A program made the position numbers and the translations under genes. Of a DNA stretch of 64,000 nt, positions 52,920 through 63,862 are shown piece by piece; within the stretch, counting starts at the first letter, position 1; each line of letters starts with the position of its first letter. Source of the DNA: Prostheceraeus crozeri (taxonomy: Eukaryota; Platyhelminthes; Polycladida; Euryleptidae); assembly GCA_907163375.1 (NCBI GenBank), contig CAJQUW010009254.1, positions 12,501-76,500 of the forward strand, written 5' to 3'. Under the pieces are notes generated by a model. That model saw only the letters and a list, made by a program, of their open reading frames with translations, did no database searches and had not been told where the DNA came from.

Positions 52920-55625
52920 CAGGGGCTGGGAAAAATTAATTGCAATTTAATTGGTTTATATTTCATGCAACAATCAATTAATTGACATTGGGTGGAATAA
53001 CCAATCAATTATTGCAATTAATTGCCAATTATTTCGACTTTTTTGTAACATATCTTTTCGTGTGTAAATATCCTCAAATTCATCTTATACGTTAGTCAAA
53101 TATGTTAGTCGGTAGGTTAGTAAAATAATTTCTCACATTATACAACACGCATTATAACAAATAGGCTACATGTATATAAAAATTCCTGAATCTTCTTTTG
53201 ACCGTCTTTTAACTTTTCATGCTACTTAGGGTATTTTTCCGTATCTGTAAAATCAACTGATCATAATTTTATTCTTTAGACGTTTATATAGATACATACA
53301 TCAATATTAGGCTCATTCCTTAATCTATAGACTGTATTGTATAGAATTACTAAGTTAGTATTATTATTTATTTGAAGGTTAGGTATTTTTCTTTATATTT
53401 ATCAGATTACGGTACATCCGATTTCCGAAGGCATTATTCCGGTAACTTATATTTGATATTTATATATCGCACATGACAGTACAGTGCTAGTTTTGAGTAT
53501 GAATAGGCCTATGTCAAAACAAAAATTATAGCAATGAACATATCTATCAAACATCAACCGTATGAACACAATAACAATCGTCATTTATGATAAATCGTCG
53601 ACCCCATCATCATTGCTAATCGCGTCGGATAATATTTTCAAACCGTCTTCGTTTGCATCCCAAAAGCGGTGATTTACTCGTAAAAATTACTCGTATTTCT
53701 AGATTCAACGGAAGCAAGTTTTGTCGAAGATCACTGAATGCAAAACCGGCATGGCTAAAAAAGCGTTCTACAATGTTTGAGGTTGTTAAAAGGAACTTAC
53801 CATATTCGTAAAGAGATTCTGATGTGGGCACTGTTTTTTTAATCTTTAGTCGTTTGAGGAGAATAGAGGTGAAATCAGAATTTTGAACAGGATTAATCTG
53901 ATTAGAAGATTCCTTGTCAGCAGCATGTTCAACTTTAAGCCCTCTTCTCGTCGGCAGTCAAGTCTGATTCCCTTTGGTCGAGAATCTTTACTAATGCATT
54001 TTCAAATGCTTGGGAATGAATAATTGCGGCATCACTTGCGATGTATTTTCGCATAGAAGGATTAATTCGTCAAAAAGAGTTCTCACATCACACGCGTCGA
54101 TATTTTCGCGTTGTAGAGCCTTAGTTACCGAATCAAACTTAACGAGTTCTTCGAGCAGTTCCGAAAGGCGAGAATTTTCTCTTGGTGTAAGAAGAAAATC
54201 CATCACCGAACGATTGTTCTCAAAATTTGAAAGAAAGGGCTTTAATTCGAAATAACGTGAGACCATTGCTTTCGTGCTAGACCAGCGTGTGGAATTTCGT
54301 AGAACAGGTCGCAAAGACGTAAATTTGCGTAGTTGACCTGCTAATTTCAGGTTCCTTAATTGAGTCATCAATGATTGTACTTTAATTAATATTTGCTGGT
54401 AATTCTCAACTTTTAGGTGTGAATTCACTGCCAAGTTAAAGCGATGAGAATTGCAACCCAGCAATGGTAATTCACACAAGTCAGCTAATGCCTTGTTTGT
54501 TTCACACTTATCCCCAACCAAGGCAATAACATTGGACATAGATTGATGAAGAATCTCCTCAACTACCCACTTAATGAAATCATAATGAATTTTTGAAGTG
54601 AGAAGAGTTGTTGATATTGTAAGATGCAAAAACGGCGATGAAATGAGTTCCACCTTTCGACCAGCCGTCAAGAACAAGGCAAAACGTGTTTGGGACTTCA
54701 TTTGCTATCTTTTGTTCAACGGCGGTACATAAGATTCCCATGTACTTTTTCAACGTTTTCACCGAAATTGGATTGAGGTTTGAATATTTCCTCGTTGGCG
54801 GATCCTCTACGAATGAAAAGGGTTTCATTCCGCAGCACACCCACTCAATCCACGAGTAGATATTTGCGACCTTTACTGGAATTACTTTAAATCCGTGAAA
54901 ATCTTCAACACGACTTTGACCTGTTTTGTTGTTTATATTCTTCTCATAGTCTGGGTGTTGAGATTTAACGTGATTTAGAAGATTAGTCCATCCACTACCC
55001 TTCTTTTGCGAGAGAGTTTTACCGCATGTACACTTCCAAATTCCCGTTACCGTAGTTTCTGAGAAATAAGTCATTACAATGTCTTTCGAGTTGAACACAA
55101 TGGGCCGTGATAGGAACATCTTAACGTCGTATTCAAAATGGCAATTATGAAAGAGCGATGTAAAGGGAAGGTCGAAAGCTGCACTTTGTTGCTGTCGTTG
55201 CCGATATGAATAAAAGTAAAACACAACTGGCCTGGCCAGGTTACTCGTGAGTCGTGACTCAGCAGTCATCAGTCTATTCATTCGCTCTCGTGATCAGCAA
55301 TCACCAGTTGGCTGTTGTTGTTGTCTATAACTCGAAAGGCATCATACACATCGGATTCACGGGCCGTGTGCATTCTATCTACAAGATGACGCAAAAGCAA
55401 CAGCAAATCTAATCTCCTTGAAAGGCATACACAAGTGAGGATTTTTCGGCAATAAAATGCGTACACGGCCTTATACCGAGCTCATTGTGTTGGCTATTTC
55501 ATCGGCAAATAATTGAATAATTGCAATTAATTGGTGTTTCACCAATCAATTAATTGAGCATGAGACACCACAGCAATCAATTAATTGCAATTAATTGCCA
55601 ATCAATTAATTTTTCCCTGCCCCTG
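52920..55625 (-). mobile_element. hAT-3 element
   Basis: It begins CAGGGGCTGGGAAAAATTAA and ends TTTTTCCCTGCCCCTG. It is flanked by an exact 8-bp duplication CGGCTATG (52912-52919 and 55626-55633). Subterminal AATTAATTGCAATTAATTG repeats occur at both ends. Length is 2,706 bp. It is nested in the MADF gene of Harbinger C. Confidence 0.93.
53616..55281 (-). pseudogene. hAT-3 transposase, BED-finger type, frameshifted
   Basis: ATG at 55281 or, more likely by homology, the later Met of MFLSRPIVFNSKDIVMTYFS. The BED zinc finger has WKCTCGKTLSQKKGSGWTNL followed by NHVKSQHPDY. The core has FCLVLDGWSKGGTHFIAVFA and, after a frameshift between about 54580 and 54700, NVIALVGDKCETNKALADLC, LLGCNSHRFNLAVNSH and RNSTRWSSTKAMVSRY. 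A second frame change near 53940 leads to TVPTSESLYEYGKFLL and the C-terminal TTSNIVERFFSHAGFAFSDL. The BED finger and SNIVERFFS tail place it in a hAT lineage different from hAT-1 and hAT-2. Confidence 0.85.
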
Positions 55626-56163
55626 CGGCTATGTTCTCCTCGCAGATATTGGAAACGAGATTGACACTTTTCAGCACTCTCAGCCCCAATCGACTCAGAT
55701 ATCTCTGCCCATGCTGATCTTCTTTTCACATTGTCTTTATAATCGCTGCTTCTAATGTCATAGAGGCAACTTCGATTTCGTACTTCATTCAGTAACGATT
55801 CGTCAAAGTTCTTTTGTGTTTCTTTTTTCTCGGAGCCGTTCATCATCGTGAATTCGTGATTGAAATCAGAAAATACACTGTTGACTACTAGCGTTGTAGA
55901 CTTGACACGCGTACAGTACACTCACACGCACGCTTCATTCTCCGATGTAGCTCATTAGCCAATCACATGATTCTGTATTTACAGACGAGTTGAGTTTCTT
56001 TCAACTCGTCTGTATTTAGTAGAATCAGCCTTCTGTGTTATTCTCGTGAACCCTTCTGTAAGCGCAGAGAACTAGTCTGTATTCCAGACTCCACCTTCTG
56101 TAAAACAGAGGGACTTCTGTAGATACAGAAGCCAAAATACAGACGGATGTAAACCGGCCTTTA

Positions 56164-57736
56164 AGGAAGACAAAAATATTCTTGTAGACTGGTATTGGCA
56201 GCGATGCGTCACCTTCAGCAACGAGGTCAACTTCCCCATTCTCATCTATCAGTTTGAAATGCCATCAGCCAATCAGAATCTATCTCCAAATAGGCGCGCG
56301 TCTATTCGATAATCTTTCGTCTATGGAGTAAAGGAAAAGGACACTTTACTGGAGTCAGTAGCTGATCAACAGAAGGTCATGCAAGCCCATTGTTTTCAAC
56401 GGGAGAAAACGTTTGATTCTTGAATATGACGTCACTCAGCTAGGATTGTGACGTTATTTTGCATTCAAATCGCCTGTGTTTTTACCAAACATTCGATCGA
56501 TTTCTGCTTCAAGATACTTCAAGGTATCAGTAACATTTGCTTTCGTCAAAATAACAACTTCTGATTGATAATGCATTTTGTTTGAAAGAACAGTATAAAC
56601 CTTTGGTATATCACGTGATATTGTCTGTGTACCCCATCTCCCATGTGATGCCGCGTGATATATCGGTTGTACCCCCTCCCCCCGTACGCATCACGTAATA
56701 TGTGCACGACCAATGACTTGAACAATTTTGCGGATATCAGCAAACGACGATAATCCAACGGAAGGAAAAGCGGATGCCCACAGAATGATGAGCCACAGAT
56801 AATTCTATGTATAATGGGTCTCCGATCTTCTTTGAATCCTGGAAAATGCTTAGAGCTACGCGTAGCGTATACGGCTTTTGAAATTATGTGATGGTGCATT
56901 TTCACATCATTCATGAACACGATGTAAAGCACTTCATATTGTTATGTCGTAGATGTCCTTGTGAGACGCAGGGAAAATGCTTTCTTACATGCCGTCTTGA
57001 CATGGCAGTTGGCACTTCTTCTAAAATACCTTCTTCAATAATTAAATGCATCACGAATGATATGATTGATATCAGATGAATTAAATCATCTGCTTCCGAA
57101 TTTTTCAGAAATCAGCAATCTCGGTTAATTTTGTCGACTGTTCGAACTGAGGAGAAAATCAAATAGCTTCATGTAATTTTACGGTTATGACACTTGATTA
57201 TCTCATGTTTACCTCCATGATTCTCGTTGAAAGTTTGTAATTTACGCTTACTTAGTTCGTGAACTGATCTCGTTTACCAGTTCATGAAAGCTGAAAAACA
57301 GACAAATCCTTCCTTATAATTGGCTATTAACTCACAGTTGGCCTTTAGAAACAATATAGAAATTTCAACAACTTCAAGTCCTTTGAATAATGGATGATGT
57401 GTTCAATAAATAGCATATCGTTGGTGGTCGAGTCGATAGAATCATTTCATCCAGTTAAACACACACAGTGTCATACATGAAAATACAAACAGTGATGATC
57501 TGTGATTCCCAATAATCCTGTAAGAATGGCCCGTCAAGCAATACGTGACATCAGTCAACGAAAGATTATGATACACTCATGACTGTCGGATTTTCCATTT
57601 GAACTGGATGGCCTCCATCCGATTAGTTAAGTGCTTGTTTCCTTCGCTCCTGATCTCTCTTCTAATATCGTTCCCTATCAGCACAACCTGAAAGCTTTAA
57701 TCTGGTTTTCGCGACGGATATTATTTCATACTTTAG
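56164..57736. other. MITE interior and flanking spacer
   Basis: 56164-56711 is the right part of the GGTCGTGC MITE and holds no gene. From 56712 to 57736 no gene is recognised. An acceptor-like CATACTTTAG ends at 57736. Confidence 0.45.
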
Positions 57737-57854
57737 GTCTCACGTGAGATCGAGGAGGGCCAGACAAGCTTCCGTGAAGTGAGACAAGTAGCGAATTGCT
57801 ACAGGGCCACTCTCACGGCCACAAAGTTGCTGTGTGGTCGACATCCATTTCAGA

Positions 57855-58835
57855 ATGACGGGCAATATCGAGGTATCCGCAGCCACGGCTGTAGATAGAC
57901 TGGCTCCCGACGCGGTAGCTTATCTCAACGCCATGGGCTCTATATTCAGTCCAACTGAAACAGGAAAACAAGTTGTGCTATGGGTCAGAACACCACAAGA
58001 TCCTTCGCCGTTACCTTTGCTTCTCCCTTGTGGATATAATTTTCGCAATTTTGGGAAGTTGGTCAAGGATCTTCGACAGGTGTACGTTGATGAAGATTAT
58101 CGATTGGAAGGTCACTGCGCGTTGCCTTCTATGACACTAAATAATCGAAGAAATCAAGATTCACCTGACAAACTTGATACCTCTGCGTTGATTCTACGTG
58201 ATTATGACTGCATAGATGGTCGTCCCATCTCTTCAAAAAGAATTTCTCGACTGGATATTTCCGAATCTCCATCAGAAATGCTAATTCGAGGCTGCAATCC
58301 AACACGAAGAAGAATATTCAGTCGTCAAGGTGCAGCAAGTCGGGCTACTTCTACGGTCCGATTTTGGGCAGCGTCAGAAACCCCGGCTCGCTCTAATAAT
58401 CGTGCAGGAGGCTTGAATACTTCGCGACGACGTGTCACTAGGCGATCGATGGCTCCAACTTCTCTATCCCTCCCAGGATTGGCGGTAAATGGATCGAGTG
58501 TCGACTCATTTGGAGATTTGAGACTAGCCCCAGTAACGGCTCCCAATCCTAGCAACCAATGGACACCAGAAGGAAGAGGCGCTGCTGTAGAAACTTCCAT
58601 CGACAAACAGCGCTTATCTAAAGGAGTGGTATTTGACAGTTTGGAGAGTTATTGGCGCTTCGGACATAAGAATCAAACAATTCCAATCAGTCGCCCGGGC
58701 AGTAGAACTTTAACACAAAACGAGAAGTGGTTGTTACGTGTTACCGGTGGTCAAAAGCGTTTCACTCTGTTACCCACGGCTGAGCTACTGATGCCACCTC
58801 GATCCAATACCCCAACTGCCATGTCAAGACGGTGA
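57855..58835 (+). CDS. Unrecognised 326-residue protein, possible host gene
   Basis: ATG at 57855, directly after an acceptor-like CATTTCAG, opens 326 codons to a TGA. The first 130 residues look globular: VAYLNAMGSIFSPTETGKQV, VLWVRTPQDPSPLPLLLP and YNFRNFGKLVKDLRQVYVDE. The 'hydrophobic strand, Arg-Asn-Phe, KLVKDL' pattern is only faintly like a doublecortin domain, and I do not assign it. The rest is Ser/Arg/Pro-rich and disordered, with RTLTQNEKWLLRVTGGQKRF near the end. Another frame is open from 57737 (VSREIEEGQTSFREVRQVAN) but is offset by one base, so the upstream structure is unresolved. No terminal repeats surround it. It is the best candidate for a non-transposon gene. Confidence 0.5.
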   Translation: MTGNIEVSAATAVDRLAPDAVAYLNAMGSIFSPTETGKQVVLWVRTPQDPSPLPLLLPCGYNFRNFGKLVKDLRQVYVDEDYRLEGHCALPSMTLNNRRNQDSPDKLDTSALILRDYDCIDGRPISSKRISRLDISESPSEMLIRGCNPTRRRIFSRQGAASRATSTVRFWAASETPARSNNRAGGLNTSRRRVTRRSMAPTSLSLPGLAVNGSSVDSFGDLRLAPVTAPNPSNQWTPEGRGAAVETSIDKQRLSKGVVFDSLESYWRFGHKNQTIPISRPGSRTLTQNEKWLLRVTGGQKRFTLLPTAELLMPPRSNTPTAMSRR

Positions 58836-60989
58836 TGTCCCGTGTTGTTCACAAAAACATTTTCTTACATTTTTCAGAAATTATGTATTATAAGGGTATA
58901 AAACTACATTTTTTACTAAATACAAGGCATCTTAAGTTTTCAAAGAAAAGATGGCGTCATTTTATGCAATATCCATGCTTGTAGGCTTGAGTGGAGCTAT
59001 ATCTCGTTGTAAAAAACTCTGAAGTATATCACCATGACAAAAAGTTGTATAAACTAAAGTCGGAAATTGAAGTACTTGGTATATAGGCTTTGTGGGTTTA
59101 CATTGTCACCGATCGCCTAATAGTTGACCATTTATTGCGCTTTTATTGCTGTATAAGACCGAGGACAGCAACTGAAGAAATCGAGTAGCCTTCTTCTGTA
59201 GCATGAGCATTTCAAGCAGATTTCATTCCTTAAATCAATAATACAAGATTACATAAATCCCGTTGACGCACTTGGGAATACGAACCATGCTTCAAGAAAA
59301 TTTACAAAACTGATAATCAAAATACATGTAGAAGTACATGTGTGTTGTAATACAACTTCCGCTTTCTAGCGCAAATCATAGGAAGTTCAAATTAAAAAGC
59401 TTTTGAAATTTCTGAGTAATGTTGAACTTTTTTCGATCCATTGAGAAAATTCTGTATGCGTCACTGCAAAGCAAACAAAAATGGGGAAAATGTTTAACAA
59501 CAAATTCATCAAATTTAAGCAGCTAAGTCAGCATGTTGCTGTAAATTGATATTATCTAGCAACGTCTGTCTAATCATGCAACTAGCTGACAATCAATGCA
59601 GTAACTGTGCCTTGAAATCACATTATTTGCACTTTTACATTAATTAGAAAATTGTCAAGCGAGTACAACAGTTACTGAGTATACATACACCATGCCTTCT
59701 GGCTGTGACGATAAATCCAAAGGTGAAAAATGAACGCCACTTCTAAGTGATGACTATATCTAATCGAAAGTGGTGAAAATGTCATATTTTTAGCTGTAAA
59801 ATCTTAGCTTGTTAAAAAGTACAAGATTACTTTTCGATAGCCGAGCTATCTTGTAGGCGGGACCAACAGCCTTGACAACATAATAATTCTTGGATTGTCA
59901 CTACATGGATGCTATGCCAGCAAAATCATTTGAGAAATATTTTTAAATCCATTTGTTCATTGTGTAGAACAGTGAATATACTAATAGAATTAGGCCCCAT
60001 TACAATGTTCCAAGTCCAATCCTGTTTAATTTAATTATAATTGCATTACAAATAAATGAATATCAGGAGGTGCTATCATCTGTCGCTGACTCCGGAACAA
60101 AATCAACATCGACGCATCGATAACTCAAGAAAAAATGAATCGGCCCATAGACAGTTCACAAAATTATTGCACAAAAATGTCAACCAGATTTGACCTGGAA
60201 TTTTCGTGTTGAAGTTCTGGTTAATTTCAACAAACTTAATGCCATGAAATATTTTGCATATTTTCAAATTTCATAAGTGGTCAGCTGTAGTCAGGTCCCA
60301 CAAAAGAAAATTGAAATTATTGATGACAAAGTATCATGTACGAACCAAATTTTCGGCTACTCAGCCTGCTTCAGAGTCATCATGTTTTACATGCGATACA
60401 TTTTCTATTTCTGTAATGTATTTCTAGAAATTTAATGAGCTTCAATTTAGTATGTTGGTAAAACGGACTTTTGATATTTAAAGAAATGTAAGTTTTTGGT
60501 CACTTCATTCACTGATGCCTGCAGGAAAGTTTGCGCACAAAACAAAATTTATCTTTAAAAATAATTTGAATTGGTAATCAAGCCCACACAGGCGATTAAC
60601 AGTTGCCTGTTTGAATTAATTGGATTAGTTGCATGTTTGAATTTATTAATTGGATTAGTTGCCTGTTTACAATGAAGTCAGTTCAATACTTTCCGTGCGG
60701 ATATGAGAAAATGACATGGCTCATACAACATTTTCACATGGCTTTTTCAAAGAACGTCGTGCAGCGGTGCCTTAAAATTTGAATACCAAAATGTGACCTC
60801 TGCAATTCTGACGCATAATGGACAGATATAGCACTAAGTTAGTGCACACTGTGAAATTTGCTACTTGCAGTAAAGTGCATGAAGATGGAGTACGGGCAGT
60901 TTGCTGGGTAATATTATGTCAATAATCTAGTGTTTGGAAGACTAATTGCGAATAATTTTGCCAATAATTCGACAAATCTAAATTTGCGT
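58836..60989. other. Non-coding stretch
   Basis: No gene seen. At about 60597-60670 the phrase TTGCCTGTTTGAATT...ATTGGATTAG is repeated in tandem, with a unit of about 31-34 bp and two and a half copies. Confidence 0.5.
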
Positions 60990-61405
60990 GATGGAAAGTT
61001 TCTGGTCTCTTGCATTGTGAATAAGTAACATTTTTGCGTGATGTAGCTTGTATTGATGATTTTCACTCAATTTGCACACCACCGTTGAAGTCTAAATATT
61101 TGGTGCCATTAAATCTCTACAGCGTTGCCTGGTTTTGTGCTTTAAGGGGTGCGAGCGGCACGCTGAGATCTTTCAGAGATCCTCACTTTTTCTACCATAC
61201 TACTACTTCTACCAGTTTCCGTTAATCCGTTAAGATGAAATAAGTATTTTCAAGATGATGGAATATTTCTAGTCTCGTGTATTGTAGCTATTGTGCTTGT
61301 TGTATTGTGCGTGATATAGCTTGCACTGATGATTTTCATTCAATTTATTAATGTTTGCTACTACTACTTCTACCAGTCTCCGTCAAGATGAAAAAAGCAT
61401 TTTCA
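60990..61405 (+). repeat. Tandem duplication with unequal copies
   Basis: Copy 1 is 60990-61252 and copy 2 is 61257-61405. Both start GATGGAA.TTTCT.GTCTC, share GCTTG.A.TGATGATTTTCA and end TACTACTTCTACCAGT...AAGATGAAA. Copy 1 has about 115 bp (61070-61195) absent from copy 2, including a short GC-richer, hairpin-prone stretch (GGGGTGCGAGCGGCACGC, GATCTTTCAGAGATC). Confidence 0.7.
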
Positions 61406-62970
61406 TTTCATTTCATTTTAGATCCTGTCTATGGCCTGTCATTGATGCATTATCTCAATCCATGCCAGGTTCAATCGAAATATGCCCAAAGCTTTTTTGA
61501 ATTTGATTTTTGCTTTTTGTACTAATTAGGATTTTGGAATCAATATTTTGTGAATTCATCATTTAGACAGATTTAGTCATGAGGAGTTAGCCCAATTAAT
61601 GCCCTTCTCACATGAACTGACAGATAGTCTAGAAGATTATTTATTGTCACAGGCTTTTCATGTGTCTCATAGTGGGGAATCTCATATAGAAATTAAAAAG
61701 TTCAGTTTTCTGATAAATAAAATAGTTTCAGTAAGTGCATGAAGCTTACTGTTTTTCAATTACCTTTTCACAGCATTTGAATGTAACATTCAGTATTTGG
61801 TATAATGACTTTGATATGCAAGTGAAAATTCAACATCATGAAAGGTAGTAGGCATTAAATCCGCTTTACGGTTGTCGTCATCTCTGTATGTTAATCGTCA
61901 GATCCTTTTGCGACGTATTATCATTAGCGAAGAAAATCTTAAACTTCAATATTGATCAAGCTGGGGGTTGCTGGTGATGATTAACTGATCCAGACAGTAA
62001 AATGCAACCGAAAAACAATAGAAGATTATACAACAACAGAAGCTTTTACAACAACCGTCTTATGCACACAATCCATCTCAAAACATCCTGAGAGTCTGGA
62101 GAGGTGAAACATATTGCGAACTCATAATTAGCTTGCTTGTCATAAAATCTATGGGTCATGAGCTTCCATTACAAAATTGAATCTGGCCGGAATCTGCATA
62201 AACTGAATGTCATAAATATACCAACAGCTAAAAATCTATTTAATTTGATAATATTCAAATTGCATTTACGGATTCAGGACGCCATGATCTTTCTAGCCGT
62301 TCCTTCGTAACTTTGTAGAAAAGGCTTACTGTGTGTTTCATCTGCAGTCATGAATCATCGCCTGGGTTACGTTAATTATCATTCTAAGCGCACTCGAAAA
62401 TGAATCAAATTCTCAAAAATCGCAAATTCACTCAAAGAAGTCAAAGAATTTAATCGAACATCTGAAAATGTCAAACGTAAGCTTTTCGTATACTCACTTA
62501 CATTATCAGTTTCATTATCATAGCTATCGAAACGACTCCTCCAAATCAATTCAAATCCTCTAATCTCTTATCAACCAAAATTACATATCGGCATCGCTCA
62601 AAAATGCAATGTTTGTGATATGGTTTCGATAGTTGGCAATGATATGCTGATAGAGTTGTCTCTTTTAACTCGATTTCCCCAATAGCGCATAAGTTTGGCC
62701 ATAGTCTAAACTACTTTTCGCATTTTAGTTACGATGGGATTGACTTTTATAGGATTTCAATTGATGTGTTGAAATATTTCGTTTTGATAGCAAATAAGGA
62801 TGTGAAACACCCAAGTTTGACATGATCGACTAAATTATGTGATTTCTTTCGGTGATTTTGAAATTCTTGAAACTTTGGTTGATTTTGGCTGTGTTTAGAA
62901 AAGATCTTTTGAAACGACGATTTATGACTGCTCACACCATTGCTGAACAAAGATTTACTCAAAAGTTCAG
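61406..62970. other. Non-coding AT-rich stretch
   Basis: Nothing recognised. Confidence 0.5.
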
Positions 62971-63264
62971 TACCGCTCAAAATTCTTTCATGGTGACCTT
63001 CACACAACTCATCTAAGTACTCAAAGGGTTTTCAACAAAATCGTGGGGACCGTTTTTAAGTGGCATCAATTTTTCAAAATGACCGCCAAAAGTAGACAAA
63101 AATGGTATGCCGATTGAAAGTGATATAATAAGATACTGCATACCACTCAAAATTCTTTCATGGGGACCTTCACACAACTCATCTAAGTACTCTAAGACGT
63201 GTTTCAACAAAATCGTGGGGACCGTTTTTAAATGGCACCAATTTTTTAAAATGGCCGCCAAAAA
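62971..63264 (+). repeat. Tandem repeat, 170-bp period, two copies
   Basis: Copy 1 is 62971-63091 and copy 2 is 63141-63264. They share TACCRCTCAAAATTCTTTCA, CTTCACACAACTCATCTAAG and AAAATCGTGGGGACCGTTTT, ending in CCGCCAAAA. Identity is high by eye, so the duplication is fairly recent. Minus-strand frames through it are repeat artefacts. Confidence 0.85.
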
Positions 63265-63558
63265 TACATGTACATTTACAATAACTTATACTTTGCAGCT
63301 CAGCAAAAAGCAAAAAATAGTAAGTAAGTTTGCAGCTTTCATTTTTTCTACAGAACCGCCAATTCAATTTGAAAAATGAGAAATCATGATGTTTTGCATT
63401 AGCACTTAATAATTGAACAAAAGAACAAAACTATCTCTACAGAATACAGAAAAATCTGAAACTAGCATTCGATCAAGCGATTACAAATGTCTACCATTGT
63501 ATTCCAATACACTTTGTAGCAGTCGTTCGGAGTAGTCCGTGTGGCCTATGGGGACTTT
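63265..63558. other. Spacer
   Basis: No gene seen between the 170-bp repeats and the Chapaev-like fragment. Confidence 0.5.
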
Positions 63559-63771
63559 TTATTTACACCAAGTCTTGTTGAAGTCACTGTGAACCGATTC
63601 ATTCGCCTGCTCGCTCCATTTGCTCAAGCCTGTGCCTTTTCTACGGCAGAACTCTGGCACATGAAACATAAACACGTGGACTTTGGGAGTGATGCGTACA
63701 GCTGGCAGATCAACGAAGGCTTGTCTAAAATTCGAAATTTCGAAAATTCTAGGCATAACATGGTTATTCAT
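63559..63771 (-). pseudogene. Chapaev-like transposase C-terminal fragment
   Basis: The reading is ITPKVHVFMFHVPEFCRRKG, then TGLSKWSEQANESVHSDFNK and TW. It matches IPVTPKIHAIFYHIQDFCQM and ARWSEQAIETVHTDFKATW of the 9153-10855 gene at most fixed positions, so it belongs to the same family. Upstream of it (to the right) lies the end of a MITE, and nothing else of the gene is visible in the window. Confidence 0.7.
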
Positions 63772-63778
63772 GCCCCAA

Positions 63779-63862
63779 CTTAGTTCCCCCGGCTGTGCCG
63801 CGACCTTATGCCAAATTCCATTCTAGTCAACTTCAGATACAGATAAACAATCTATTTCTATG
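63779..63862. mobile_element. Partial copy of the CATAGAAAT foldback MITE
   Basis: ATGCCCCAACTTAGTTCCCC, then CCATTCTAG and a terminal ATTTCTATG, match the right half of the MITE at 14502-14757. The left half is absent or replaced by the Chapaev-like fragment. Confidence 0.75.

Larger units (their letters stand above)
52761..55846 (-). pseudogene. MADF-domain gene of Harbinger C, split by hAT-3
   Basis: ATG at 55846: MMNGSEKKETQKNFDESLLN, then EVRNRSCLYDIRSSDYKDNV, RRSAWAEISESIGAESAEKC and QSRFQYLRGEHSR. The reading continues on the far side of hAT-3 as RQKLSLKTRSGQERKWIRTR and stops near 52761. This is a single MADF domain, with hydrophobic and Trp/Tyr spacing like the partners of Harbinger A and B. 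The hAT-3 duplication CGGCTATG lies within the coding sequence. Confidence 0.8.
52628..56160 (-). mobile_element. Harbinger C, transposase-less Harbinger
   Basis: The ends read AGGCCGGTTTACATCCGTCT on the left and its complement on the right, with a TTA duplication (52625-52627 and 56161-56163). Subterminal TCTGTATTT and TTCTGTAAA words repeat near both ends. Net of the hAT-3 insertion it is only about 0.83 kb and carries a MADF gene remnant but no nuclease. It would depend on another element for movement. Confidence 0.88.
49008..56711. mobile_element. MITE with GGTCGTGCACATATTACGTG ends, hosting three insertions
   Basis: The left end begins GGTCGTGCACATATTACGTG. The right end is its complement, and matching continues loosely for about 130 bp through repeated CACGTGATAT and C-rich CCCCCTCCC blocks. 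Beyond the listed ends GTCATT/AATGAC also mirror each other, so the true terminus may be a few bases further out. It contains hAT-2 (49113-52380) and Harbinger C (52628-56160). Its own sequence totals only about 0.9 kb, with no gene. The parent family was not identified. Confidence 0.75.

Noticed and set aside
63013-63261. Minus-strand frames through the 170-bp repeats
   Set aside because: The same peptide (EGPHERILSG) appears twice only because the DNA is duplicated. No independent evidence of coding.
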